The notes beneath the pieces are model-generated. The model saw nothing but the letters and a program-made list of their open reading frames with translations. It did no database searches and was not told the DNA's origin. From contig NZ_VDZU01000001.1 in assembly GCF_007673525.1 (NCBI RefSeq), forward strand, positions 682,001-746,000: a stretch of DNA of 64,000 bases, written 5' to 3'. The position numbers were made by a program, and so were the translations under genes. Positions 16,187 to 24,628 of the stretch are shown one piece after another (the stretch's first letter is position 1; each line of letters starts with the position of its first letter). The stretch is from Fictibacillus phosphorivorans. GTDB lineage: Bacteria; Bacillota; Bacilli; Bacillales; Fictibacillaceae.

Positions 16187-18538
16187 ATGCGTAATAAAAT
16201 ATCAATATTATCCATTCTGTTTGTATTTATGTTTATGTCTGTTTATCATCCTAAAGTGGATGCAAGTCTTGCAAAAGGACAAGTTACCTCTTTAACAGTT
16301 GGTACTCCAATAACGGCAGGGAAAGCTATATCAATTTCTTCTGTCGCTAAAAGTCCGAATCAAGCATTGTATAAATTTCATGTTCAAGACAAGAAGTCAG
16401 GAACTTGGACAGTAATTAAAGATTATTCTTCTATTTCTTCAACAACATGGACGCCAAAATCAGAAGGCTCTTACCGCGTAGTTGTTCATGTAAGAGATAG
16501 TAAGAGCAATACTTCATATGATTCTTACACATATAAGGATGTTGTTGTAAATTCAGGTATTTCAAAAGCAAAAGTATCTGCCATGACAGTAGGAAATCCT
16601 CTTGTGATCGGAAGTTCTACAATGGTAAAAGCAACAGCTTCAAGCCATAACCAACCGCTTTATAAGTATCTTCTTGGAAACAGAACGACGAACGAGTGGA
16701 CGGTTTTAAAGGATTATTCAACATCATCATCCTATTCATGGGTTCCACAAAAAGAAGGTACATTTAGAGTAGTTGTACATGTGAAAGACAGTAAAAGTAG
16801 TGCTTCCTACGACACTTATGACTATAGAGATGTTGGAGTATCTTCTGCATATACCGCATTTGCAAAGAGTTTGAACGTAAAAAAAATGGCTTATGTGGGT
16901 TACAAAGAAACAATATCAGGTAGTGCAGAGAGCACATCTCATGCGCTATATAAATTTTTCTTAAATAACCGTGATACAGGAGAATGGGTAACTTTACAGG
17001 AGTATGCAAGCAATTCTAAACTCTCCTACACACCTCCAAAACCTGGTAATCACCGTATTGTTATGCATGTGAAAGATGAAAAGAGCAAAAAGGATTATGA
17101 TCACTACCGTTTTGAAGACATTACGATAAAGAATCTTTCAAAAGCAGAGGTCGAACCATTACAGACTACAGAAGATCTTTTCTTGAATCCAGCTAACGTG
17201 ATCACAGCAACGGCAAAGTCGGATAACACTGCTCTTTATAAGTTTATTGTGAAACACCCAGACCAAACTTGGGAGACATTGCAAGAATTCTCTCCTAACG
17301 GAAAAATCACTTGGAAGCCTTCAAAGCTGGGTGATTACCGAGTAGTTGTACATGTGAAAGACAGTTATAGCAAGAATACGTATGATAATTACACGTTCAA
17401 AGATGTTGAAGTAAAAGAACATCCTACAGCGGATTATCAAGAGTTCAAAACAGACAGAGCGTTTTATTATGCTAATCAGACCACTAAAATTTCCCATGTG
17501 GCGAAAAGTTCAATCACAGCACAATATAAAACTGTTGTGAAGAACCAAGCAACCGGTGTTGAAACAGTTCTTCAAAATTTTGATTCGAAAACACAAATCA
17601 GTTGGACACCGAACAAAACAGGAAATTATCTGGTTAAAGTATATGCAAAGGATCAGTACAGTCCGAAAGCACATGACGATTATTATGAGAAAACCTTAAC
17701 AGTTACAGAAGCTCCTAAGGCAAAACTAACGACATTTGCTATGAATGCTTCAGCGTTCTATTCGGATAAAACATATCCAGTAACGGCTGCAGCTTCCTCT
17801 TCTAACGGTGCACTGTACAAGTTCACAGTTAAAGATGAATCAACGGGTAAATGGACGATTTTAAGAGACTACAGCATGAATAGTTCTTATAACTGGGTTC
17901 CTAAATATAAAGGAAAATACAGAATGGTTGTTCATGTAAAGGATCGTTATTCAAATGCTGCTTATGACGATTATAAATTCCAAGATGTAACTGTAACAAA
18001 GATTACAAAAGTTGTGATCGATGCAGGACATGGTGGCAGTGATCCTGGAGCGGTTGGAAGCAACAAAACACATGAGGCCGACTTAACATTGGACATTTCT
18101 CAGCGTGTTGTAAAGATGCTTAACGAACAATCAGACTTTATAGGACTAACGACGAGAGATACAGACAAATATGTAACGTTGAGCGATAGAGTAGCCTTTG
18201 CAAACAGTCAGAATGCAGACTTGTTTATGTCCATTCATTACAATTCGAGCACAAGCAAGGATGCTCATGGTACTGAAACGTATATCTATTACAACTCAGA
18301 TCCTACATTTGGAAAAATCATTCATAAACATCTGATAGCAGCGACAGGGTTACGAGATAGAGGGCTAAAAGAGAGTAATTTTTATGTTATTAAAAACACA
18401 AAAATGCCAGCCGCCCTTGTTGAAATTGCATTTGTCAGCAATCCGACAGAAGAAAAGTTAGCTAATACAACTGCATTCAAAGATAAAGTATCTCGCGCAT
18501 TAGCAGATGCACTTATCGAATATGCGTCATTGCGTTAA
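16187..18538 (+). CDS. N-acetylmuramoyl-L-alanine amidase (LytC-like) with six triple-tyrosine-like repeats
   Basis: 783 residues. A signal peptide (hydrophobic residues 5-22, likely cleavage after KVDA near residue 26) is followed by six ~90-residue repeats (about residues 30-600) with LYKF, W.P and VHVKD motifs. An Amidase_3 domain follows from ~608: zinc ligands in IDAGHGG, HEADL and SIHYN, catalytic Glu in LVEIAFVSN. It cleaves the MurNAc-L-Ala bond and would act in cell separation and motility-linked wall turnover, with the repeats replacing the usual wall-binding repeats of LytC. The same repeat is carried by the SpoIID/LytB protein at the start of the window. AAGGGGAA precedes ATG. Confidence 0.92.
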   Translation: MRNKISILSILFVFMFMSVYHPKVDASLAKGQVTSLTVGTPITAGKAISISSVAKSPNQALYKFHVQDKKSGTWTVIKDYSSISSTTWTPKSEGSYRVVVHVRDSKSNTSYDSYTYKDVVVNSGISKAKVSAMTVGNPLVIGSSTMVKATASSHNQPLYKYLLGNRTTNEWTVLKDYSTSSSYSWVPQKEGTFRVVVHVKDSKSSASYDTYDYRDVGVSSAYTAFAKSLNVKKMAYVGYKETISGSAESTSHALYKFFLNNRDTGEWVTLQEYASNSKLSYTPPKPGNHRIVMHVKDEKSKKDYDHYRFEDITIKNLSKAEVEPLQTTEDLFLNPANVITATAKSDNTALYKFIVKHPDQTWETLQEFSPNGKITWKPSKLGDYRVVVHVKDSYSKNTYDNYTFKDVEVKEHPTADYQEFKTDRAFYYANQTTKISHVAKSSITAQYKTVVKNQATGVETVLQNFDSKTQISWTPNKTGNYLVKVYAKDQYSPKAHDDYYEKTLTVTEAPKAKLTTFAMNASAFYSDKTYPVTAAASSSNGALYKFTVKDESTGKWTILRDYSMNSSYNWVPKYKGKYRMVVHVKDRYSNAAYDDYKFQDVTVTKITKVVIDAGHGGSDPGAVGSNKTHEADLTLDISQRVVKMLNEQSDFIGLTTRDTDKYVTLSDRVAFANSQNADLFMSIHYNSSTSKDAHGTETYIYYNSDPTFGKIIHKHLIAATGLRDRGLKESNFYVIKNTKMPAALVEIAFVSNPTEEKLANTTAFKDKVSRALADALIEYASLR

Positions 18539-18542
18539 AATA

Positions 18543-18571
18543 AGAGTTGCTCTTCGGAGCGCTCTTTTTTT
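18543..18571 (+). terminator. Terminator of the amidase gene
   Basis: AGAG-TT-GCTC / GAGC-G-CTCT hairpin with a TTCG tetraloop and T7, directly after the stop. Confidence 0.8.
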
Positions 18572-18577
18572 GATTGT

Positions 18578-18606
18578 TTGTAACCTTTGGTGTAGAGGGG
18601 TATAAT
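18578..18606 (+). promoter_or_regulatory. SigA promoter for the TuaG-like/galU/ugd operon
   Basis: TTGTAA at 18578-18583, 17 bases, perfect TATAAT at 18601-18606, about 49 bases before the start codon. Confidence 0.7.
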
Positions 18607-18654
18607 AAGTATGCTTTATATCCATAAACGTATTAAAATTGAGGTGTAAGGAAA

Positions 18655-19407
18655 TTGGATGAAATATTAGTGAGTGTCATTACTCCATCATATAATGCCG
18701 AAAAATTTATTCAGCATACAATAGCTTCCGTACAATCTCAGACTCATCAAAACTGGGAGATGCTCATTGTTGATGATTGCTCGAAAGACAGCACAGTAGA
18801 GATCATCAAACAAATTTCTTCAGAGGATCCTAGAGTGAAGCTCATTCAGCTGGAGACCAATTCTGGAGCGGCAGTAGCAAGAAATACGGCCATTGAAAAT
18901 GCTAATGGAAAATACATAGCTTTTTTAGACAGTGATGATTATTGGAAGCCTGAAAAGCTAGAAAAACAATTAAGTTTTATGGAAAAGAACGATTACGTGT
19001 TTTCTTATACGAATTACGATATCGTCAGTGAGGATGGCACCCCAACGGGTATTGAGGTAAAAGTCCCTCACTCTTTAACGTATCATGACCTATTAAAAAA
19101 TACGATCATCGGCTGCTTAACGGTAATGGTGAATATTGAAAAGATAGGCAAATATAAGATGCCAAACATACGTACTCGGCAAGATTTTGCTTTGTGGTTA
19201 TCCATTCTTAAAGACGGTTATACGGCATACGGCTTACAAGTACCTTTGTCTTGCTATCGAAAAGTTGAAGGTTCTATTTCAAGCAACAAAGTCAAAGCAG
19301 CTAAAAAGACATGGGCGGTTTATAGAAACATCGAAAAGTTAAGTTTACCTTATTCGGCATGGTGTTTTGTAAATTACGCCTATAATGCTGTCAAAAAATC
19401 AAGATAA
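18655..19407 (+). CDS. family 2 glycosyltransferase, TuaG-like
   Basis: 250 residues, soluble GT-A fold. VSVITPSYNAEKFI at the N-terminus, VDDCSKDST near residue 39 and the metal-binding AFLDSDDYWKPEKL near residue 89 are GT2 hallmarks. The sequence is most like TuaG of the B. subtilis teichuronic acid operon. It uses a TTG start, with GAGGTG 8 bases upstream and no nearer alternative that keeps the conserved N-terminus. It is the first gene of an apparent operon with galU/gtaB and UDP-glucose dehydrogenase, which supply UDP-Glc and UDP-GlcA, so a role in an acidic wall polymer is likely. Confidence 0.8.
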   Translation: MDEILVSVITPSYNAEKFIQHTIASVQSQTHQNWEMLIVDDCSKDSTVEIIKQISSEDPRVKLIQLETNSGAAVARNTAIENANGKYIAFLDSDDYWKPEKLEKQLSFMEKNDYVFSYTNYDIVSEDGTPTGIEVKVPHSLTYHDLLKNTIIGCLTVMVNIEKIGKYKMPNIRTRQDFALWLSILKDGYTAYGLQVPLSCYRKVEGSISSNKVKAAKKTWAVYRNIEKLSLPYSAWCFVNYAYNAVKKSR

Positions 19408-19460
19408 TCAGCGACTACTATGGAAATATAGATAAACCCTTAAAATAGGAGTGGAAAATC

Positions 19461-20342
19461 ATGAAAGTAAAAAAAGCGATAATACCCGCTGCAGGATTAG
19501 GCACACGATTCTTGCCAGCAACGAAAGCACAACCAAAAGAAATGCTGCCAATCGTGGATACACCAACGATTCAATATATTATTGAAGAAGCTGTGGATGC
19601 AGGTATTGAAGACATCCTGATCGTAACGGGAAGAGGAAAGCGTGCGATCGAAGATCACTTCGATAAATCTCTTGAACTGGAAGAAACTCTTAAGGAAAAA
19701 GGCAAGGACGAAGAGTTAGCTCGTATTCAGAAAATCTCTAATATGGCTGATATTCACTATATTCGTCAAAAAGAACCAAAAGGGCTTGGACATGCTATTT
19801 GGTGTGCACGTAAATTTATTGGAAACGATCCATTTGCTGTTATGCTTGGTGATGATATTGTTCGTGCGCAAAAGCCTTGTCTAAAACAACTTATTCAAGA
19901 ATTTGAAGCACGTAACTCTTCAGTAATCGGTGTTCAAGAAGTACCGACGAAAGATGTTTCTAAATATGGAGTTGTTGAATACGATAGCTCGTTCAATTCT
20001 GGCAACGGACTATATAAAGTGAAAAGCCTAGTCGAGAAGCCTTCAATCGAAGAAGCGCCGTCTAACTTGGCTATTATGGGAAGATATGTGTTAACCCCTG
20101 AGATCATAGACATTCTGGAGCATTTAAAGCCTGGAAAAGGAAACGAGATTCAGCTTACAGATGCTTTGCAGGAATTAAATGGAATACAAGAAGTGTTTGC
20201 ATATCTGTTTGAAGGTAAACGCTATGATATAGGGGATAAATACGGTTTTGTGCAAGCGACTGTAGAATTCGCCTTAGAGAGAGAAGATATTGGAGAGCCT
20301 TTGCTTAATTGGCTTAAACAAGTAGTAAAAGAACGTTCATAA
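19461..20342 (+). CDS. gtaB: UTP-glucose-1-phosphate uridylyltransferase
   Basis: 293 residues, full length for GalU/GtaB. The N-terminal nucleotide-binding [18 protein letters not shown] is at residues ~12-29, with [18 protein letters not shown] and the sugar-binding VEKPS. It makes UDP-glucose for glycolipids, glucosylated teichoic acid and, through the next gene, UDP-glucuronate. AGGAG precedes ATG 19461. In B. subtilis gtaB lies in the same general wall-gene neighbourhood. Confidence 0.93.
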   Translation: MKVKKAIIPAAGLGTRFLPATKAQPKEMLPIVDTPTIQYIIEEAVDAGIEDILIVTGRGKRAIEDHFDKSLELEETLKEKGKDEELARIQKISNMADIHYIRQKEPKGLGHAIWCARKFIGNDPFAVMLGDDIVRAQKPCLKQLIQEFEARNSSVIGVQEVPTKDVSKYGVVEYDSSFNSGNGLYKVKSLVEKPSIEEAPSNLAIMGRYVLTPEIIDILEHLKPGKGNEIQLTDALQELNGIQEVFAYLFEGKRYDIGDKYGFVQATVEFALEREDIGEPLLNWLKQVVKERS

Positions 20343-20366
20343 TTGTTTATTTTGGGGAGTGGAAGA

Positions 20367-21668
20367 ATGAATATTTGTGTTATAGGAACAGGGTATGTCG
20401 GACTAGTATCAGGAACTTGCTTTAGTGAAATCGGAAACAAAGTTACCTGTATCGATTTAGATGAAGGCAAGATCGAGCGTCTTAAACAAGGGATCATCCC
20501 GATCTATGAGCCAGGCTTAAAGGAATTGGTGTTGAAAAATATTGAAGAAGAACGTCTTCACTTTTCAACGAACTTAGCTGAAGGTATGAAGGATGCGGAA
20601 GTAGTTATCATCGCTGTTGGGACTCCGCAGGCACCATCTGGAGAAGCGAACTTAGAATATGTAGAAAATGTTGCGGTTTCGATCGGTGAAAACTTAAACG
20701 GCTATAAAGTAATCGTTACAAAGAGTACAGTTCCAGTAGGGACAGGACAGCGCGTGAAGAGCATCATTAGTGAGTATTCACACGGCAAGTATGAATTTGA
20801 TGTTGCGTCTAATCCTGAGTTCCTCAGAGAAGGTTCAGCGGTATACGATACAATGAATATGGATCGTGCTGTTATTGGTGTAGAGTCTAAACGAGCAGAA
20901 GAAGTTCTTACGAAGCTTCATGAACCATTTAACACAGAGGTCGTTGTAACGAACGTTGAGACGTCAGAAATGATTAAATACGCTTCAAATGCATTTTTAG
21001 CAACAAAAATTAGTTTCATTAATGAAATCGCAAACCTAAGCGAACATTTTGGAGCAGATGTTACAAAAGTTGCTGAAGGTATGGGTCTTGATAAAAGAAT
21101 CGGAAAGCACTTCTTACAAGCGGGTATCGGATACGGTGGTTCATGTTTCCCGAAAGATACGAGTGCTCTTATCCACATCGGAAGAGAAGTGGGTGAAGAC
21201 CTCAGCATCCTTAAAGCTGTAGAAGAAGTTAACGGAAAGCAAAGAATGAGAATTGCTGATAAAGTGAACGAAATCTACCCTGATCTTGAAGGTAAGAAAC
21301 TTGCTGTACTAGGACTAGCGTTCAAGCCAAATACAGACGATATGCGTTATGCGCCATCGATTGACCTGATTCCTTACTTTAAGAACAAAGGTGCAGAAGT
21401 AATCGCTTATGATCCTATCGCTTATGAAAACGCAGCAAAAGAGATCGAAGGACTGCAATATTCAACAGACCTTTATGAAACTGTAAAAGATAGTGATGCC
21501 GTTATCATCTTAACGGAGTGGGATGAAGTGAAAAAGATGGATCTCACAAAAGTAAAAGAATTAGTTAAGGAACCGATTATCATTGATGGCCGAAACATCT
21601 ATAAGTTAGATGACATGAAAAACTCCGGCTTCTATTATGCTTCAATCGGTCGTCCAACAATCAAATAA
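20367..21668 (+). CDS. UDP-glucose 6-dehydrogenase (TuaD/Ugd)
   Basis: 433 residues. The N-terminal NAD-binding CVIGTGYVGLVSG starts at residue 3, NPEFLREGSAV is near residue 155, the catalytic Cys is in GYGGSCFPKDT near residue 260, and the C-terminal UDP-binding domain contains LGLAFKPNTDDMR. It oxidises UDP-glucose to UDP-glucuronate, the acidic building block of teichuronic acid and related polymers. A TTG at 20343 is possible, but GGGGAG spaced before ATG 20367 fixes the start. It is directly downstream of the UDP-glucose synthase gene. Confidence 0.93.
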   Translation: MNICVIGTGYVGLVSGTCFSEIGNKVTCIDLDEGKIERLKQGIIPIYEPGLKELVLKNIEEERLHFSTNLAEGMKDAEVVIIAVGTPQAPSGEANLEYVENVAVSIGENLNGYKVIVTKSTVPVGTGQRVKSIISEYSHGKYEFDVASNPEFLREGSAVYDTMNMDRAVIGVESKRAEEVLTKLHEPFNTEVVVTNVETSEMIKYASNAFLATKISFINEIANLSEHFGADVTKVAEGMGLDKRIGKHFLQAGIGYGGSCFPKDTSALIHIGREVGEDLSILKAVEEVNGKQRMRIADKVNEIYPDLEGKKLAVLGLAFKPNTDDMRYAPSIDLIPYFKNKGAEVIAYDPIAYENAAKEIEGLQYSTDLYETVKDSDAVIILTEWDEVKKMDLTKVKELVKEPIIIDGRNIYKLDDMKNSGFYYASIGRPTIK

Positions 21669-21675
21669 GTGAAAC

Positions 21676-21714
21676 GAGATGCTAGTAAAGCGCAGCTTTA
21701 TTAGCATCTTTTTT
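21676..21714 (+). terminator. Terminator after UDP-glucose dehydrogenase
   Basis: 14-bp stem GATGCTAGTAAAGC / GCTTTATTAGCATC with a GCA loop and T6 tail. Confidence 0.92.
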
Positions 21715-21762
21715 ATGCTCTTTTCTAAATGCTGTTGTCTGACATTGTTGTTTGACGAAAGT

Positions 21763-22018
21763 AGTTGATTTCCATTCCGGGTTGCTCGCTTTCCGCTGGG
21801 CAGGCGGTGAGCCACATTCGTACGATTCCGTATAAGTGTCTCACCTGTCTAGTTGCAGTGGCTAGCCCCTCGAGGTCAAAAGTTAAATGGACCATAAAGG
21901 CAAAGAGCGCCTTCATTGTCAATTCACCTTTTGCTTGTCGGGGCTGGACGAGCCACTTCCACTTTTAGGACAGCCCGCCTGTCCCGCGGGAGTCTCACAC
22001 CCTCCACTCCAATCAACA
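21763..22018. repeat. Dispersed nested-palindrome repeat, copy 1
   Basis: About 255 bp, unusually GC-rich for its surroundings. The outer arms contain GCTCGCTTTCCGCTGGGCAG and CCCGCCTGTCCCGCGGGAGT and end in TCCACTCCAATCAAC, partly complementary to the left-end GTTGATTTCCATTCC. An inner inverted repeat pairs CAGTGGCTAGCCCC with GGGGCTGGACGAGCCACTTC. Copy 2 at 31.5 kb has the same order of blocks with many substitutions. It has no transposase and short open frames inside are not conserved. It looks like a non-autonomous, structure-forming repeat common in Bacillaceae intergenic DNA. Confidence 0.8.
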
Positions 22019-22426
22019 GTCAAAGAAGTAAATACAAAAGATTTCAGTGCAAAAGCCTGGTTAGAATAGATTATTCTAGAAGATTGTTGCTATTGATAGC
22101 AACATGTAATGCATATCAACCACCTTTGGAGACATGATTTTTATTAAGAATTTGTAAATTCAATAAAACATATGCGTTTGAATCCCTTATAAACAGGGGA
22201 TTTATACTTCAGTCGTAGAGAATCGAATGTAAAGGAATAAATTCACAGCGAAGGTATACCCAGAAAGACTCGAAAAAAGTCGAAAAAGTGAGTATCGCCT
22301 TGAAATGATCAAGGAAAGAGTTACAAAAAATTGACAAAAAAAACATATGTACACACGAAAGTTGTGTGATATGATATGAAATGGTTTATATAGTCATCAT
22401 TGAAAGAAACTATGAGGTGAATGTTA
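22019..22426 (+). other. Long untranslated region upstream of the sugar transferase
   Basis: About 400 bases without a gene. It holds short hairpins: GTTGCTATTGATAGCAAC at 22086-22103, AATCCC...GGGGATT around 22182-22202, and ACTCGAAAAAAGTCG around 22269. TTGACA at 22331-22336 and TATGAT at 22370-22375 are too far apart to be one promoter. A CACAC-N7-GTGTG inverted repeat at 22352-22368 between them could be an operator. No known riboswitch class was recognised. Confidence 0.4.
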
Positions 22427-23101
22427 GTGGCAATGAATCGCGCTGAAACAAATAATTATTATAATTCCTATACACAACAAGCTGACACAAATAAAATAGC
22501 AGAGTACTCTAAAATCAATGACTCAACGTTTCTTTTTACTAAACGTTTAATTGATTTAATGGCAGTTTTACTATTAAGCATACCCGCTACAATCATTGTT
22601 TTGATTACAATGGTAGCCATTCGAATAGAATCCAAAGGTTCTGCACTGTATTTCCAAGAACGCTGTGGACTAAACGGTAAAGTGTTCAACGTAATCAAGC
22701 TGCGTTCCATGTATACAGATGCAGAGTGCAACGGTCCGCAATGGGCACAAAAGAACGACTCACGCGTTACCAAAGTAGGTAAGTTCATTCGAGCAACTCG
22801 TATCGATGAACTACCACAGTTAATCAATGTACTGCGTGGAGACATGAGTTTCGTAGGTCCTCGTCCTGAACGACCTATGTTTGTTGAAGAGTTCTCTAAA
22901 GATATTCCTGATTTCAAGGATCGCTTGTTAGTTAAACCTGGATTGACAGGATGGGCACAAGTGAATGGCGGATATGATATTTCTGCTAAAGAAAAGCTGC
23001 ACCTGGATAAGTACTACATCCGTAACATCAGCATAGCGATGGATATCAAGATTTTATTAAGTACTATTCGAGTAGTATTTACAGGTGACGGCGCAAGATA
23101 A
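22427..23101 (+). CDS. undecaprenyl-phosphate sugar-1-phosphate transferase (TuaA-like)
   Basis: 224 residues. One N-terminal membrane segment (around residues 42-65: DLMAVLLLSIPATIIVLITM) is followed by the bacterial sugar transferase domain with ERCGLNGKVFNVIKLRSM, the TRIDELPQLINVLRGDMSFV region, VGPRPERP and KPGLTGWAQVNG. It transfers a sugar phosphate to undecaprenyl phosphate to begin a repeat unit. ATG 22421 abuts the GAGGTGA site; GTG 22427 has 6-base spacing and is chosen, though ATG 22433 is also possible. It is monocistronic, with a terminator immediately after it. Confidence 0.9.
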   Translation: MAMNRAETNNYYNSYTQQADTNKIAEYSKINDSTFLFTKRLIDLMAVLLLSIPATIIVLITMVAIRIESKGSALYFQERCGLNGKVFNVIKLRSMYTDAECNGPQWAQKNDSRVTKVGKFIRATRIDELPQLINVLRGDMSFVGPRPERPMFVEEFSKDIPDFKDRLLVKPGLTGWAQVNGGYDISAKEKLHLDKYYIRNISIAMDIKILLSTIRVVFTGDGAR

Positions 23102-23112
23102 TCAGCTTAAAG

Positions 23113-23144
23113 AAACGCTTCTATCATCAAGATAGGAGCGTTTT
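23113..23144 (+). terminator. Terminator of the sugar transferase gene
   Basis: Stem GAAACGCT-CTATC / GATAG-AGCGTTTT with a five-base loop and T4C tail, 12 bases after the stop. Confidence 0.8.
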
Positions 23145-23220
23145 CTCCATGAAAAAATGTATGTATTTCCATTTTTTTCGTTACAATAGAGATAGATTTA
23201 TTATGAGAGGATCATTCATT

Positions 23221-24582
23221 ATGAAAACTTCTAGCTTTGACAAATGGATTGACTGGATTTTTTATCTTTATATTTTCTTAATTCCCTTTTCGGTGTCAGA
23301 AGATTTTAGAGCACTAACTGGACTAATACCGGCATCTGTATTATTGACGCTTATTATTTCAATAGCATTTATGGTGTATTACATAAGGATAACTTCAAAA
23401 TTACCACTCGTGTTTAATCAGCAAATTGATAAGAATTTGTTAGTTGTATTGCTTTGCTTTTTTCTGCCGGTTTTATTATCCACTTTAAGCGCTGTTTATA
23501 ATTTCTTAACGATAGATGGCTATCCTTATAGTGAATACTTTAAAGGTGATTTTCCTGCTCGTATTATTAACTTTGGATTATTTTTTGTTTTGCTTATCAG
23601 TCTAGTACCATTAATCCAAAAAATGAATGCCGAACGATTACATAAATATATACTAACGTATTGGATTGCCGTCTCATTTCTCTTGTTTATCGGGTTTTGG
23701 CAGCTCCTTCACTTAACTGTTGGAGTTCCTATGTTCGATATGCAGACTCGCTCTTATGTTCATAGTGTAGGAGGGGGAGCAAAATTATTCTTTGATTTTC
23801 GACTGACCTCGTTTGCATCAGAACCAAGTTATATGGTGCCATTCGTTATTGATGGTTTATTAATCGGTGCTCTCGTTTTCAGTTCGCTCAAAAAATATGT
23901 TCTATGGAGTTTTTTGCCTGCACTCTTTATTCTGTTGTTCTCATTCTCATTGGGAGGATATTTGAACTTCTTTTTAGTAGTGTGCGGATTTCTGTTATTG
24001 ATCTTTACGACACATAATCCCTTTAAGAAAAAGGTTTTGTACGCGTTAGCCGGATTGGTTGGACTTATTATCTTAGTAGGTCTAGTGAATATCAATCTTC
24101 TGTTAGAATTTGTAGGGCCTGTTATCGGTAGACTTGATACCGTATTTGATATGCAAGAACACGAAAGACTTTTCCTGCTGCTCATGCCTTTTGTTTGGAT
24201 TGTTCATCATGCTCAAACCTTTTTCCAAGTGCTGTTCGGTATGGGACCAGGTTCGTTCAAATATTTAAACATCACGCAGTACTTTCCAGATGATATTCAT
24301 AAAGTATACGTGACATCCAATAATGTTTACATCGACGTGCTATATGAACATGGTATGGTTGGGTTTATATTGTCATTAATATTAATTGGCTACTTTTTGT
24401 GGTACTTCTTTAAACGAAGAAATGAAGGGAAATATGCTCAAATAGGTTTCTTAATCACATTGCATCTGAGTATCACATCGCTATACAGAGCAGATTTTAC
24501 GTCACCGCGCTTTTGGATGCTGTTTATTATCTTGTTCATTCTGATCCATCTCTTATCACTCAAAAAGCAAGAAAAGGTTTAA
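23221..24582 (+). CDS. O-antigen polymerase/ligase-like membrane protein
   Basis: 453 residues with about 11 to 13 membrane segments. The large loop and the FASEPSYMVPF, GMGPGSFKYL and SNNVYIDVLYEHGMVGFI motifs are typical of the Wzy/O-antigen ligase (Wzy_C) superfamily. It would polymerise or transfer lipid-linked oligosaccharide outside the membrane. The start at 23221 is set by GAGAGG ten bases upstream; in-frame ATGs at 23149 and 23203 lie farther upstream and lack a ribosome site. The flanking initiator transferase and the convergent flippase gene suggest one polymer pathway separate from the 6-16 kb operon. Confidence 0.78.
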   Translation: MKTSSFDKWIDWIFYLYIFLIPFSVSEDFRALTGLIPASVLLTLIISIAFMVYYIRITSKLPLVFNQQIDKNLLVVLLCFFLPVLLSTLSAVYNFLTIDGYPYSEYFKGDFPARIINFGLFFVLLISLVPLIQKMNAERLHKYILTYWIAVSFLLFIGFWQLLHLTVGVPMFDMQTRSYVHSVGGGAKLFFDFRLTSFASEPSYMVPFVIDGLLIGALVFSSLKKYVLWSFLPALFILLFSFSLGGYLNFFLVVCGFLLLIFTTHNPFKKKVLYALAGLVGLIILVGLVNINLLLEFVGPVIGRLDTVFDMQEHERLFLLLMPFVWIVHHAQTFFQVLFGMGPGSFKYLNITQYFPDDIHKVYVTSNNVYIDVLYEHGMVGFILSLILIGYFLWYFFKRRNEGKYAQIGFLITLHLSITSLYRADFTSPRFWMLFIILFILIHLLSLKKQEKV

Positions 24583-24592
24583 GAGCGATAAG

Positions 24593-24628
24593 AAGGGGCT
24601 AGACCATTATGGTCAGCCCCTCTTTTTT
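24593..24628. terminator. Terminator between convergent polymerase and flippase genes
   Basis: AGGGGCT-A-GACC / GGTC-AGCCCCT stem with a T6 tail on the plus side; the minus-strand gene may also use it. Confidence 0.8.

Noticed and set aside
21765-22137. Several short open frames inside dispersed repeat copy 1
   Set aside because: They are not preserved in copy 2, lack ribosome sites and come from the GC-rich palindromic DNA.
22019-22426. Possible EAR antitermination element or cyclic di-nucleotide riboswitch
   Set aside because: I compared the visible hairpins with the remembered conserved cores of EAR, GEMM and ydaO elements and found no match.
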